Positions 15,501 through 29,400 of a stretch of DNA of 64,000 nucleotides are shown in pieces. The translations under genes were made by a program, and so were the position numbers. Position 1 is the stretch's first letter. Each line of letters starts with the position of its first letter. The notes below the pieces were generated by a model that was given only the letters and a program-made list of their open reading frames with translations, had not been told where the DNA came from and made no database searches. Source of the stretch: Cladocopium goreaui (Eukaryota; Sar; Dinophyceae; Suessiales; Symbiodiniaceae); NCBI GenBank assembly GCA_947184155.2, contig CAMXCT020000458.1, forward strand, positions 372,001-436,000. Reading direction: 5' to 3'.

Positions 15501-18500
15501 CGCACATAGGCTACACTGCCAATCAGCTGGAATATAGTTGGTTGAAAATTGTATGTTTGTCTTTTATTCTTTACTACGTTTTGACGACGTTGTTGTTGTT
15601 GTTGTTGTTGTTGGGTTTTTGGTGTTTTGATTGTCACGGGACACTAGCTGGGAAGCTGTAAAGCTCTCAGGCTTAGAGTAAGAGTATGAATATTTCCAGC
15701 TCAGTTTTGGTACAGCATGCCGCTAGGTGGTCAGTTTGAACACACTACGCTTTCTGCTCCCAGAAGCTGATGATGATCAGTGGCTCTGTATTGGCACCCA
15801 GGTGATTGATCAGCTATCTTCTGAGGAGGAAGATCAAGCAAAGAGCGCAATCACCGATTTCCTCTCTTCATTGTCCAAGAGCAGAGCAAAGCCAGCGACG
15901 TCCCAAAATCCCGCTGTGAGAATGACTCGAAATCAGCAAGGACTGCTTACCACAGCCAAAAGAATCAAAAACATGCAAAAAGGAACCCTTACCCGGGGCG
16001 TAGGATGTTCCCTGACCAAAGCAAGTCGAGGGGGAGATTGCTACTGTAGGTTGTAGGATGTTCCCTGACCAAGCAGGCTGGTGGCTAAGCTAAGACATTT
16101 TACCGTTGCACTTTCAAAATTCAGTTGGACCACCAGGAGCTGGAAGGAAATAGTTTTTTGGGGCTTCTCTTTGAGTTTAAAGTTTAAGTACAGATTTCCC
16201 TCAGATTGTCAGGACAGAAACGAGCCAGAAAACGCAAGGCAGCTGAAGCAGCACTTGATGGTGTTGATGAGGATGATCAAGGGAACAACATGGGACATGA
16301 TGATGATGATGATGATGATGATGGCGGTGACGTTGAGTTGGAGGGTGCTTGGACAAATGCTCATATCCTGGCGACTCGGCAGTTTCATGAATACGACCCA
16401 GGGTTTTCTTTGGCCTTTAAACAGGTAAACCCACTGTGCAAGCTTTTAAAAAGTCAAAGAGAGGTATTTGATCAAATTTACACCGTCCACTGTTGAAGTT
16501 TGAATCAATGACATTGTTTTGATTCTGATGTACATAGCATCACTTGTTGAATGTAAGATGCATTAGATTTTGATTCCGATGGTGGTAGATCTACTTCTTA
16601 GAATAACCAAACAACAATTTGATGTCCCAAGCCAGACTTGAAAAATCAAAGCGTTGCACCTGATTATTTGAGGAACATGGAGAGGCCATTGTCCAATGTC
16701 ATCCTGCGTCATCCTCGGCGTCAGCTGCAAAATCTCCAGCAGACCACCCACCAGAACCAAGCGCTGATGCTTCAGATTCAAAACGTGGACTGGTAGCCTT
16801 TCGGGTTCATGATGGTGACAATGTTTTGTCGCAGGACGCTGAGGGGTATGTGCGCATCGACTCCCGTGCTGCTGAGCTAGGCAAGGTGAAACACATGTTT
16901 CTTTTTGTCCCTCTAGTGAACTTCAGTCTGTGTGATGGGTGTCAACTCAGCCAGCTTGAGCTATCAGAATTTTCAACTGCAATTTTCCCTTCACATGTCA
17001 TTCGGAATGTAGCTGAAACGATTTTTGTTTCTTCAATTCTATCTATCTTTGTTTGGGTTGGGTTTGAAGTTTGGACGACACAAACCTTCAAATTTCAGGG
17101 TTGGAACCTACCTCAAGCACGAGGTTATACGTTTTGTTTTGCTACAGGCCGAATGACTGAATTCAAGCAAGACACCTCTGGCCACACTGTTTCGTTCAAT
17201 TGCCGGCTACATGCAAGCTGTCGCAAGCTGATTCTCATGAAGCGCTTGCCAGATAACTTCCAGGACATAGGGCATGGGCCACTGTAAACGCTGTAAACTG
17301 TAAAGCTGTAAGGATGGAATTGAGACAACACATACTGGATCAGTCAACTCAACTCACTTTGATTCCAAACGCTGTTCACTCGTATGAGACGACAGTTTCC
17401 AGGCTTCTGCCATGCGGTGGATGGCTGCTGGAATCCAATTCAAGCAGAGAGGAGACAGTTCCAAACACATGGCGTTGTCACTTCCTCAGACAATGGTTTC
17501 CAAAAAAATCAGACTAAGTGTCCGGGTCTACAGTGCAACACCGAAATCATCAAACTACTTTTTCCTGATTTCTCAACGCCAACTTTCACTTCAGGTTTGA
17601 CACAATGGTTATGCGACGGAGCCTGTGAACATACATTTTCCATATGGGAGAAAAAGGCCTGCAAAGGCGTGCGCGCTTTCTTTCTAAAGTCAACACTACC
17701 ACATGCATGGGGCGCATGGGCTAGTACAAGCTAGTTTCACCCATGTACCGTCTAGCTGCACCCATGTGCCAACTAGTTGTACCCATGTACTGGTTGATTG
17801 TACCCATGTACCGGTTGGTTGTACCCATTGTACCCCCTGCACCCCTCCACCGTACCCCTGCACCGTACCAGTTTTCAAAAAAAAACCATAGCAAAAAACC
17901 AAAAAAACATAGCAATTTCTATAGAAATTGCTATGTTTTTTTGCTATGTTTTTTTTGAAAACTGGGACGGTGCAATGGTACAATGTATGGGTGCGATGGT
18001 ACGGTGTAGGGGTGCGGTGGTACAATGCGGAGGTGCAATGGTACAGTGGGTGCGGTGCGGGGGTGCAATGGTGAAACTGTTTGGACGCATTGGTCGGACA
18101 ATGTATGATTATTGAGAAGTCTTTTGTTTTGAGCCTGTTTAGGTTTGAGTGGGAACGCCCAAAGGAAACAGAGTAGCTTTGTCTTTGTGCCGCAATGGCA
18201 TCATTGAGTGGAATGAAATCGCAGAAGTCGGGTGATGTTCCGTGTGATCCTCCTTCAGACTGCGAGATTGACATGAAGGTGTACAGGGCAAGAAAATGCA
18301 AGTTCTGCCTCCAGTGGTCGACATCGCGATGTCCTTGGCCGGTTGATGATTCAGTTCTTTCTGCATGGAAAGGACTCCTTCCATGGGCCCGAGGAACGCT
18401 TCAGAAGCCAGTGGGGGAGCATTGTAAGTTGTGTGTCATTGTCGCTTGGCAAAGTTGCCATAAACAAATTTTCCCTTGAATGGGGGTTTCAAAATCAATG

Positions 18501-21500
18501 GGGGTTCCAGACCCTGCTTAAAACACTATTTTCGTGACCCTGGTATTTAAAAAAAACCAAGGTCACAAAAAAGGGTTTGGAACTTCCATTAATTTTGCAA
18601 CCCCCATTCAAAGGAAAAAAATATCATAGTAGTTGTGAACACAATCTCCTTTGAGGTCCTCGGGGTGAAAGGGGTTCTGGGCACGCGCGCTCGAAAATTG
18701 TCTCCAAATTGAAGCTCGCCCAGGACCCCATTCACCCCGAGGACCCCTTTCAAGGGAAATCTTGTTGGTGGTGGGATGGGAGTATGGAAAAACTTGCTCG
18801 GCCATTTGTTTTCTTTCTCGGTCAGCTGAAAAAAGTCAACTTTTCTGGGAGATCACCCGCTGAGAAAATTTGTTAGCTATTTTTTTCTGGGAGGAAACCT
18901 GCTGGGTAGGATTTTTTCCTTTTCACTTTTACTAAGTGTTACTTGTCACTAAATGTTTTCAAAGCAAAATGAAACCTGAGGTTTGGCAGCAGGGCGGCTT
19001 TGAGGCAGAGTATGGATCTGAGGCCAAGTTCTTTTCGACGCTCAATACCATGCCCACGGAGCACCATTGCTTCATGGCCATTCGGAACCATGCCATCAAG
19101 ATGAAGATTGCAGATCCCAACTGCAAATTTCGCCTTGAGACGGTTGGCGGTACCATCAAGGAGGAGGTGCGTACTGAGATGTCCACCACCACAGGTCTGA
19201 AGAAACCATCCTCTGCATTTGTGGAGTTGACCGTTTACGAAAAGGATTTTGGGAAAGCCGAGCCCGAGCAGATCATCTATGAGATCATCGATGGCAAGCG
19301 CATTGCTGGGTGCAATGTGTTGACCGGCAGGGCTGGATACTATCCCCGGATCAGCAAGGAAGAGAACACAGTCCGGAGATCGGCTTTGCTGACAGATCAC
19401 AACATTGACCCGACCGGCGAGGCCATCACTCGGATCTTCAACGCTGCAAAGAGGCAGGTGATTCAGCCGACTGCCCCATGCGCCGCCAAGCGACCAAAGT
19501 ATGCCATGGGTGACAATGGCAGCAGCACTTTCAAAGCCAAGGACCCATGTCGTCAAAAGTCTAGTCTAGTCATGAACTGTTTTAGAAATGTTAAGCGAAT
19601 GGTTCTGAATCGAATTATTTTCCGGAAGGATGAGCCAGAACATGACCCGGAGCATCGTGGAGAATCTGATGAGCAGAAGAAAGACACGAATGAAGATGAT
19701 GAAGGATCAGAGGAGGAGGAAGAGATTGTTGGCATGATGGGATTCCTGAGAGGCCGCTTTGGTGGCAGCGTTTCCAAGTCATCGGGTGGGTCTTCATCCG
19801 CTGCTGCCAAGGGCAAAGCCAAGGCGAAGTCCTCCGCAGTGGCAACTGGCAGAAACAGAGCTCAACAACCCAAAAAAGTTCCTATTGGTTCCGCTGCAGG
19901 CAACAAACGCAAGAGCGAGGATATGAGCAATGCAGGGATTGATTTGAGCTTGTCTGGTTCCAACGCTGGGGAGATGAATGACACCGACAAAGCTTTGCTG
20001 TCCGAGTTTGACACCAAACTTCAGGAGTACAAGGAAGTGAAGCCTCCTTTGGATGACGCGGGGTTCAAGCAGTACATGGGCACATGCCTTTCAAACTTCG
20101 GCTCGGTTCTCAAGGACTTGAAGGAGAAGAGGAAGAGTGTTGGACGTCGATCCAACAAGGAGGAGGACCCCTTGTACCAAGACCTTGGCCGTCTACTTGA
20201 GAAAGTCCCCGAGTACATCACACTGATGAAATGTGTTTCAGCAAGTACTGGCAATGGTCTCGGTTTACTTTACTGTTTAAAGATCCAAGTTTAGTTGCTT
20301 ACTTCAGTCTGGTCACTTTGGTCATCTTCCGAGGAATAGTCAAATGATGTCCTTATCACTGATGAAATACTTAATCAAGTCTCCAATCAAGATGGCAGTT
20401 CCCCCAGGCATCAACGGAGCACCGGTGGCAACAACCACGACATTGCTGGATCAGCTTGACAAGGCAGTGTCGTCTGAAGGCTTTACTTTCAACAGCTGTG
20501 TGTACAAGCGCGGGCTGAAAATCATGGTCTTGGAGGATATCAAGCACAGCAGGTGGTGTGCGCTAGCAACAACCACCTGCAGCGAAATCGAGAGGAACTT
20601 GAAGCAGTTCAACGATGGCGAGAAAGACAATGACCCGGCAGCTTTCCAGTACATGATGCTCAGCCAGGCAGTCCAGAGATTGATCAAGGGTGCGTCCAGC
20701 AAGCTGAAGATGAAGGACCGCGTGTCTACCAGCAAGAAGCAAGACAAGAACATGATGTTTGCACAATACTGCTACTACATGTTCAAACTTGTATATAATC
20801 ACACACGGTTGACTTCATTAACCTGTCACAGTTAATTTCATGTTTTGAAATTCAAAAGTATTGTGCACGACTAGGAGCCTCTCTACAACGTGGGAAACAA
20901 GAAGGAGCTTTCAGCCTTGGATGCACTATTGGAAGAAGTGATCAAGTCTGATGCGGCATCATCTACCATGAAGCACGATGCACAAACCTTCTTTGCCTTG
21001 CTCAGAGCTGACACCATGCCAGTTCCAGAGGTGCGCGCAGCGATCGGAGTTCTGGATGAGCTGATGAGGAACAAGCAGTTGAACCATTGGATTTGCTTGG
21101 TTAGTTTGTTTTGGTTTTCAACCGCTGAGACTGGTTGTGGGTGGCCCATAGAATCACAAAACACGATTTGGAAGACTGCGCGTGGGATCTTTTCTTTACT
21201 GTCATAGCTTCATACCTCTGGATTTTGCAATCTGAAATTTGACATGGATTCAGCAATTCCGGTTCAGCCTGCGCACTCTCAGGGAGTCACCTTTGCATTT
21301 GACCGCCGCTGTCCAATCGTGTGGCAATTTCGGTGTGAAATTGGCGGCCGATGCGACCAGCATGGCAGATGTGAGGGAGAAGCACTTGGGTGAACAGGAG
21401 GAGCTGAACAAAGCGATGAAGGAGATTCCCAAGGAGTACCAAGACATTACCTCAGAGAACTTTGAGACTCTGCATCTCAATTGTGACTTCAAGATGTCTA

Positions 21501-23418
21501 TTTTTTTATTTTCGCTCAATTTTAGGGTCTAGAGTCTAGAGTCTCGAGTCTAGATTCTAGATCCTAGAAATTCTAGATTCTCGATGTTGCCTTCGTTTTC
21601 ATTAGGGCGTAATTTTTTCGGAATTCTGTGAGCTGAGGTCGCTGGCCATGCACACGGGTGCTTCCGCAGTGACCACGATTATCAAGGACAAGTTCATGTC
21701 GAAGTCCATGGGAAGGGAAGCGCTCTCCGCTTTGAAAGCTGACCTGCAGCAATCGGGAATCTTTATGATGTTGCATTCTTGCGTTCATCAGGCGTGGTAA
21801 AGCTCCCAGAGTGTTGGTTGGAAGCTTTGGGATTCTTTTGAGTTTTGACTGGTCCCAGGCTGAAAACAAATTAAATTCCAACGTTTGTGCCAGGTCCTTC
21901 CTTGGATGGAAGCATCGGCTACTTCGATTCGGTCTACAAAGGTGTTTTCATCACCGCCGACTGATTCATGGGCTGGCTGGAAGCAGCTTGCTTCTTTGGA
22001 TCAGTACCAGGTGCTCAACTCGTTCTTGAAGACAGCTTCGAATCTCAGCTCGCTGTGCATTGCAACGAAAGCTGGCTCAAAGTCAAGCGATTGTTTGTCT
22101 CCGGCGGTTGCCAAGCTGGATGGGGCAATGAAGAAACTCAAGGACAGATGCTTTTCGAACAGCTCAATGCAACTCACCTTTCAACATGATGACATGATTA
22201 GGAGTGCGTGGGAGGATAAGTCATCACAACAATGGCATGTGCTGTGGCTGTAGTAGGATAGTAAGTAAGTAGGTACTTTTCAGTGGCGCTACTCAGAAAA
22301 ACGTACTGTTCGTTTTCCAAGTTTTGCTTGGCAGGACACACTGTCTTCGATTGTGAGCTTAGAAAAGGTGAAGTGGAACAACTTCGTCGACATCTCGAAG
22401 GAGATGACCAGCAGTCTGTCCTGGTTGTGCGAGACCTATTGCCACGCCGGTGTGGAAGATGCCAAGGGCAAGGTTTTGGCAGCTTTGGAGAAACTGATTG
22501 AACATGGCAAGGCTGATGACATCAGTGCTGATGCAGAGCAGCTCAAGCTACATGCAGCAGCGCTGCCAGACTCTGATCCTCTCCGGGCGCAATTGCTGGC
22601 CAGCGCAGATTCAGCCACTACATTTGTGCAGTCAGGACTGGCTTTGGGTTGGCTTTACCTTTGCAACTTGCAAGTTTCATCGAAGCAAAGCAAATCTCAT
22701 CAGATCAGTTCATTTCTTTCCCACAGCCTGACTCAGGTACCAACACAACGAAACAAACAACAAACTTACTGCTGATTTTTGATTTTTAAATGTCAGAGAA
22801 ACCTGTCATCAGAATGTTGACGGAGGCAATTTCCAGAAGGCCTATGCTGAAGTACCAACCTCCGAGAACTTGCTTGCCATTGCCACCATCATCAAGTCAA
22901 TGCAGAAGGTGATGGAATCTTCGGGGCAAGCCCTTTCATGCCTATTCCCAGAGGGTAAAGACTTTCCTTCTGAAGCCATTGAGTCCAAGGGAAACGAGAT
23001 TGTGTCACAAATCGAGTCGCAGTTGGAACGATGGGGGAAGACGCAGGATACTTGGTAGTTGAAAGTTGAAAGTATGTGTTTGTGTCATTTTCAAGCAGTG
23101 CTCTGCATGATACTATAAGAGAGGAGAATCAAGACTCAAGACCCACGACTCAAGACATAACTCTCCCATCTACAGTATCTATTTGTTGTATTATATTTGG
23201 CTACTTTATCAATGTCTAAGCCTATCTGTTTGTTGATTTGTTTACCCGCCTACTAACCTACCTATCTATCCGCGCGTCTTTCTATCTATCTGTCTATTTG
23301 TCTGTCTATCTAAAATAATCTATAACAAAATTTCCTTTGAAAGGGGTTCTCAGCTGAAAGGGATCCTGGTCCCCAAAATGCTCATATTTCAGCGCGTGCG
23401 ATCTAGCGACCTACTTTC

Positions 23419-23460
<42 letters not shown>

Positions 23461-26400
23461 GTCCATCGCTTGTTGTTCTATCTATCTATCTATCTATCTG
23501 CCTGCCTGCCTGCCTGCCTGCCTGCCTATCTGTCTTATTCTTTCTACCCACCTTTTCATCCTTTTCATTCCACCTATTCCATCTATATTCCTATTCCACC
23601 TATCCATCCGTCCATCTATCCGTCTGTCCAAATGTCCATCTGTCGATCGGTCCATTGATTCATGTCGCCACCAGACCAAGACGGAAAACTTCCGACTTCT
23701 ATCCATGCGTCGATCGATCGATCCATCTCTATTGTGTTTGTTTGCCTGTCTGTCTGCCCTTCTGTCTGTTTGTTTGTCTTTCTAGAGTCTAGAGTCTAGA
23801 TTACAGATAGGTAGATAGAGAGATAGATAGACAGACAAACAGATATATGATTTTTGATATATAGGATTGTTATTGTTGCATTGTGTGGACCTATGTGATT
23901 GAAATCCTTGTGTTATTGACATCATTTCCCCTTCCCTCCGGAATTACAGATGATACTTGCTCAAGCTGAAAGCTAGCCAGGAAAGCATCTTGGCCGAATG
24001 CGTGGCGACGTTTGACGCGATGAAATTGCCAGACCCTTCCACAATCAGTTTCCCAGAGGACAACACGACAAAGTGCTCTCCACCGATTGACGCGTTCCCT
24101 GACCTCAAAGCGCTTGATTCAAAGTCCATGGCGAATTTGACGAAGACAATGCAAGATTGTTTTGAGTCAGCAGACGCGGCTTGGTGGAAGAACAACGGTC
24201 ACTAAAACCCGCTCTGGGGCTTATGTGTTTCTTGAGTGTTTGGTGGGAGCGAGGGAGACCTTAGATGAAAGATCCCAAATCCAACATGTGATAAGACCCT
24301 TGGATGAACTTTTTACTTGCCAAGGAAATCGCAAAGCAGTTGGACTTGAAGCAGTACATTCCGATCCTTGACACTGCAACCTGGCCTTAGAATGGTCGGT
24401 TTGGTCCAACAACGCGATTCACCACTTACCCGTCAAGATTCCAGATACTTACAGATTCTATGATCAAGGTTCAGATCAGATTCAGATATGATATTGTATA
24501 TATATATATATAGAAATAACCAAACATATAAGAAGATGATTACGCTCACAATTCCCAAGTCCTTCTTTTCGGATCAAGATGCCAAGATAATGAAGCGAAC
24601 AGAAACGAGCAAGGGCGGTTGGTGTTTGAGAATGTCATCTATCTAGATTTTAGAATATAGAATTAGGGATCTAGAATCAATGTTCAGCTTTGGTTGTAGT
24701 TTTTCATCTAATGTTGTTGCACAATGTACAATGTACAATGTACGCTACAGTTTTACAGCAGTGAAGGTTCTTCTTTACTCTTTACTTCATCCAGCAGGGT
24801 AGAAAAAGAACAAACAGATTGATTCATGTCCTGTGGGTGGACCGCTTCCGGTTCCTTTCCAAGGCCCGTGTGACCTACAACAAGGCATGTTCGATTTTGG
24901 CCATCATTGCCCTGATCCGCCTCATGAGCTCTAAGAGGTTCGAGAAAGCCATCAAGTCCAATGAAGCAGTGCCGGCGATCATTATCGAGAACATCAACGT
25001 GACCATGACATCTTGCAAGGAGCACAACTTGACAGTGCCTGGTGCTCTCCAAGCGCTCGCCTTGTTGCATGCGCCGCCCCAGAAGCCGACCAAATAGGGT
25101 CTGCAAGTGTAGGTGTATGTGACAGGCTTAGCCGCAGCGAAAGTTGTCTGTTAGATTCTGTTGCTTATGTGGCTATATGTAGGCTCTCTAGACTCTAGAC
25201 TCGACTTAGACTCCTTAGGCTTGAAAGACTCTGACTTTTCGTTTTGGACATTCAAAGTCAAAGTCTCCATTGTCCATTGCTTCTTGTGAATTGCTGCGAC
25301 GGAGGTCTTAGATTACACGGGCTCAAAAGCCCAGACGTCAAACCTTTAGCTCTTGCTACTTGTGAGTTTAGCTTTGGATCCGGACAGAGAAGTGGGAAGG
25401 TGAGGCTTGAATAAAGTTCACCGTGTCTGAGTCATGAGGGTAGCTAAATAGGTAGCTGTCGACTTCAGGCAAAAGCGGGTTCAAAACAAATTGTGCACAG
25501 TGCTGCGCTCCACCGTTTGAAGACAGGGCAATGGTCAACAACCACAAGTCAAGACAAAACACAGGCCTGGAGACTCAAAAGTCTTTGCTTTTGATTTGAA
25601 ATTAACGGGCGAAAACTGACAACAATCTGGCTCAAATCGAAGTCATTTTCATGTGGGCTCCCAAAAGCAGGCAGTTTGTGCTTCTTTTGTATTTAGCTTT
25701 ATAGACTGACTAGACGACTTTAAACTTTAAATCGGTTGTTTTGGTTTGTGGAGCCGCTCGTCTAGTTAAGTTAAGCCAAATGGCACCAAAGCAAAACGCA
25801 AAGCCGGGTGCTGCACCAAAGGCGCCTTGTCCGAGAGGAGCACGGGCTAAGGCTGAAGGTCCGGCAAATCCTGCACGGACCGAACGAGTCAAGAAAGTAG
25901 ACAATGACAAGATCATAGAATTGAGCGCGGACGAGAAGGAGAAATACAAGAATCAATGGAGCAAGTTTTTAGGCACAAAAAAGGAGGACAGGGTGACTTG
26001 CCTTCAGGATTCCTAGGTCTCAAGTCTCAATCAAGACTCTTGATTTGACTCAAGGTTTTTTTTCACGCTACAGATATTCAATCCGATCCCAAGACACAAG
26101 TTTTGAATGTGTGTGTCATCTAGCCCACAACAGTGCTGCTTGAACTTCGAGTCAGAGTTAGAATATAAAACAAAAGTGCAGGAAACAACGGAGCCTCAAG
26201 CTTCTTCTTCTGATGCTGCCACTTCGACGTCCAGCACTTCGGCTACTCCAAAAAAATTGGGTTCAGGCCAGGGCGGCCCTTCTCAGGCATCGATAGAGGT
26301 GCAGGACAGACTGGCGATGTACTTTTTGAGTTTGAATGAGTTACTATCACGGCTCTGTATGACTTTGACATACATGCAAAAAAAAACTTGAGCCACCCGA

Positions 26401-29400
26401 AAACGGAAAACACCTCGCCTGTCTTGAAGGATTCGGAATCTGGCTCAGTGCATTCTGTGGGCTCCGACTCTGTGAAGGCAAAGGTGGAAATTGCAGCGAA
26501 AAAACAACCCGCTTTTCCGGATGTTAGTCACACTGAAGCAGCCAGCAGAGGAGAGAAGAAGATTGAGAATGAGAAGATGGAAATTGCTGAAATTCCTGGC
26601 GAGGAGGCTTCAATCGAAGAAGCAATGTCCCACATGATAGCCAAGTATGAGGCAGACCATCAATGCGAAGTGATCTCCGAATCAGACATCGCAGCGCGCA
26701 TCAAATCCATCAAAGAGCATCCCACGTTTTTGGCTTTCATGACCGAGCATGAAACCGATTTAGACTTTGGATCTGGACCTCAGACATCTGAAGGGAGCAC
26801 AGCCACAAAACCGTTTGACATGCCTGAGAATTTTGAGAATGACTTTGCAGTTTGGCAAGAGTGGTTGAAGAAACATGAGGAGATTACCTCCGCGTTGGAT
26901 CGCCGGATTGGCGAGATCAAGAAGCACCCGCTCTTCGATCAATTCATCCGTGAGACTTGGCCGTCTGACGCCGACCCAGACTGTGTTTTTGGCGGTGATC
27001 CAGAAGAAGATGTCCCCGCTTTCGAGTCTTGGCTACAGGCACAGGAAAATACAGAAGATGCTGAAACTGCTGAAACCCAAGAGGTTGGAGAACAGCAGCA
27101 ACACCGTTTTCCGCAACCGCCTACTTCTGACCATCCAGACATCAATCGGATCTTGGAGAGTGCTGCTGAGGCAAGTAGTTGACAGGAAAATTGACAGTAA
27201 CAAATTTGAACCACAGTCGAAAGTCTCAAGGCTCCTTGCAACATGTTTCAAGTTTCTAGCTTCGACCGGATTGTTTCAATTAGTCGGTCTTGGGTTGCCG
27301 GGGTGCCCTCCAGCCCCTTGCAGATTATGATGGGCCGAATTTCCAAGCAGCTGCAGCATGTCCATGACCGGCTGCGGTCTTTGCCAGATGAATTGACGTG
27401 CGGTGACTTTTTTTCGGGTGCTGGCACCTTTGCAAAAGTGGTCGACGTTGCCTTCCATGCTTTCCAGCAGGCTTTTCCCGACGCGATGTCCGGCAAAACA
27501 GTTGCTTGGTGTATGTTCAAGCTCTGCGCGATTCTGCGCGGCTATATATGCGCTTTGTAATCATCTATGCCTTTGAGTTTGAATGTTCAGCAGGTCCAGC
27601 TCCAACATGATTTTGCCACACTGATAGCTGAGTCTGGAAGTTCCGAAATTCCAGAAACGTCTGAGGTGAATCACAAATTCATGTGTGAAAAGGAGCACTT
27701 CAAACAGCAATTTCTCCTGACCATGTTTGACGGTCCTGACTATGCGGACACATGTCTCTTCACTGATGCAACGACTTGCTTTTCCGCGCCGCAGTGTGCA
27801 CGGCATCCTTCACGAAGCTGCGTACCTTGCTTGGTACTTGCCGTTGGCAGTTCTCAGCTGCTGTAACTTTCGGAAGTATGTTTTTCCAACTAAGTTGAAA
27901 AGATTTCGAGGTTCTTGAAACTCGATGCCCAGGTAATGCCTCAAGGTCCTGCGGATGGACTGCTCAAACTGCTCCTGTTCAATGCCGGGTTTAGCTGCAA
28001 AAGCTTCTCCAAGTTACACAAGGACTACAAGAACCTCTTGCAGGCTATCTATGAGGGGAATGAGGACCGACATTCACATGACAAGAAAACAACTCAGTTT
28101 CAACTTTCAATATCAGCTGACAATACGTTCTGTAATGTAGATATATGATATGCCAGGTGCTTCATGGCGTGCAAAGTTTGTAAAGACTTATGTTTTAACT
28201 TAAAAAACGAAACTTTAAACTTTAAACGCTGCACTAGTTGCCAAAGCAGCTGGAGGAGTCTTCGAGTAATGTCACCTTCAGGGCATCACTTGAAGTGCTG
28301 AAAAAGATTTTCGTCACTTGCTTTATTCTCGAAAATCTAGACCTACAAGATGATGAAGAAGATGGGAGAGGCAACTTTGAGAATATTATCAAGCTCCTGG
28401 AGGGAGCCGGCTCAGCAGGCTTTTGGGTAAGGGCCTTCCTCATCAAGTCGGTTGACTACGGCACTCCGCAGAGACGGAGACGGCTGTTCTTTGTGGGGCT
28501 CAACAAAGCCACACAGTCGGAAGGGTCCCTGGACAAGATTGAGCAGCTACTCAAAGGCTTGCAACTTTCTTGCCAGCCACCAGAGTCTTGTCGCAGAGTT
28601 TGTAAAGTTGGATGTAAATTAGAATGTAGATTAGGTTCGATTGTAGACAGGGTTTGGAGATTCTAGACGCAACTTTTTAGTTCAGAGATGAGATGTAGAT
28701 TCCAGAGAATTTTAGATCAGATTTTAGATTAGACTTCTTGAATAGCGTTTTGCATAGCTACTTTGCCAGAGTCCAGCATCATCCTAGGAAGATTTCATGC
28801 TTCCTGCGTCGCACCCAGCAGTTCTGACGGAGTTGGAACGCAAACAAGACAGTAACCATCAGGAACAACAAGGCCGTGGCAAAGAGAAAGACAAAGACAA
28901 CGCAGACGTTGAGAAAGACTCCGTCATGATTGCAAAGTGGAAGTCGACACACATGGAACTGGCTGAGAAACGTATCTCAGCTGATGAAGCTGAAACGTGG
29001 CGAAACAACACTCGCGATACAGCGCATGCCCATTGCACATCAAGCATCCCACAACACTTGAAATTCCATCCATTTGATTCTGTACCAGTCTGTTTTACAA
29101 TATTTACATGCTTGAATCTGAATTCTGCAAGTAGTAAATATATTATATATGCATGTAAATATGTCAGTATTCAGTATCAATAAGGTAAATTAGTGTACAC
29201 ACTTTAACTTTCAAACTCTTTTATTATTCAAAAACGTTACTCTCGCCAGACCGAAACAGCATGCCAGTGAAGCACGGATCGGCTCCGCGGCCAGCAGCCG
29301 GTATCTCTGGTCCCCTCTTCTCTGACGCGCCCCCCTGCTATCGGAACTATTCTTAATATCATTCACTTCAAAAACGCTACCCTTGCCAGACCGAAACAGC

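Noticed and set aside
18939-19556. Minus-strand ORF of 205 codons
   Set aside because: It is the shadow of the gene 2 main exon; the + frame has coding composition and continues in further exons.
25623-25645. Possible relic of a dinoflagellate spliced leader (TCTGGCTCAAATCG)
   Set aside because: Only TGGCTCAA matches the leader as I remember it; too short to support.
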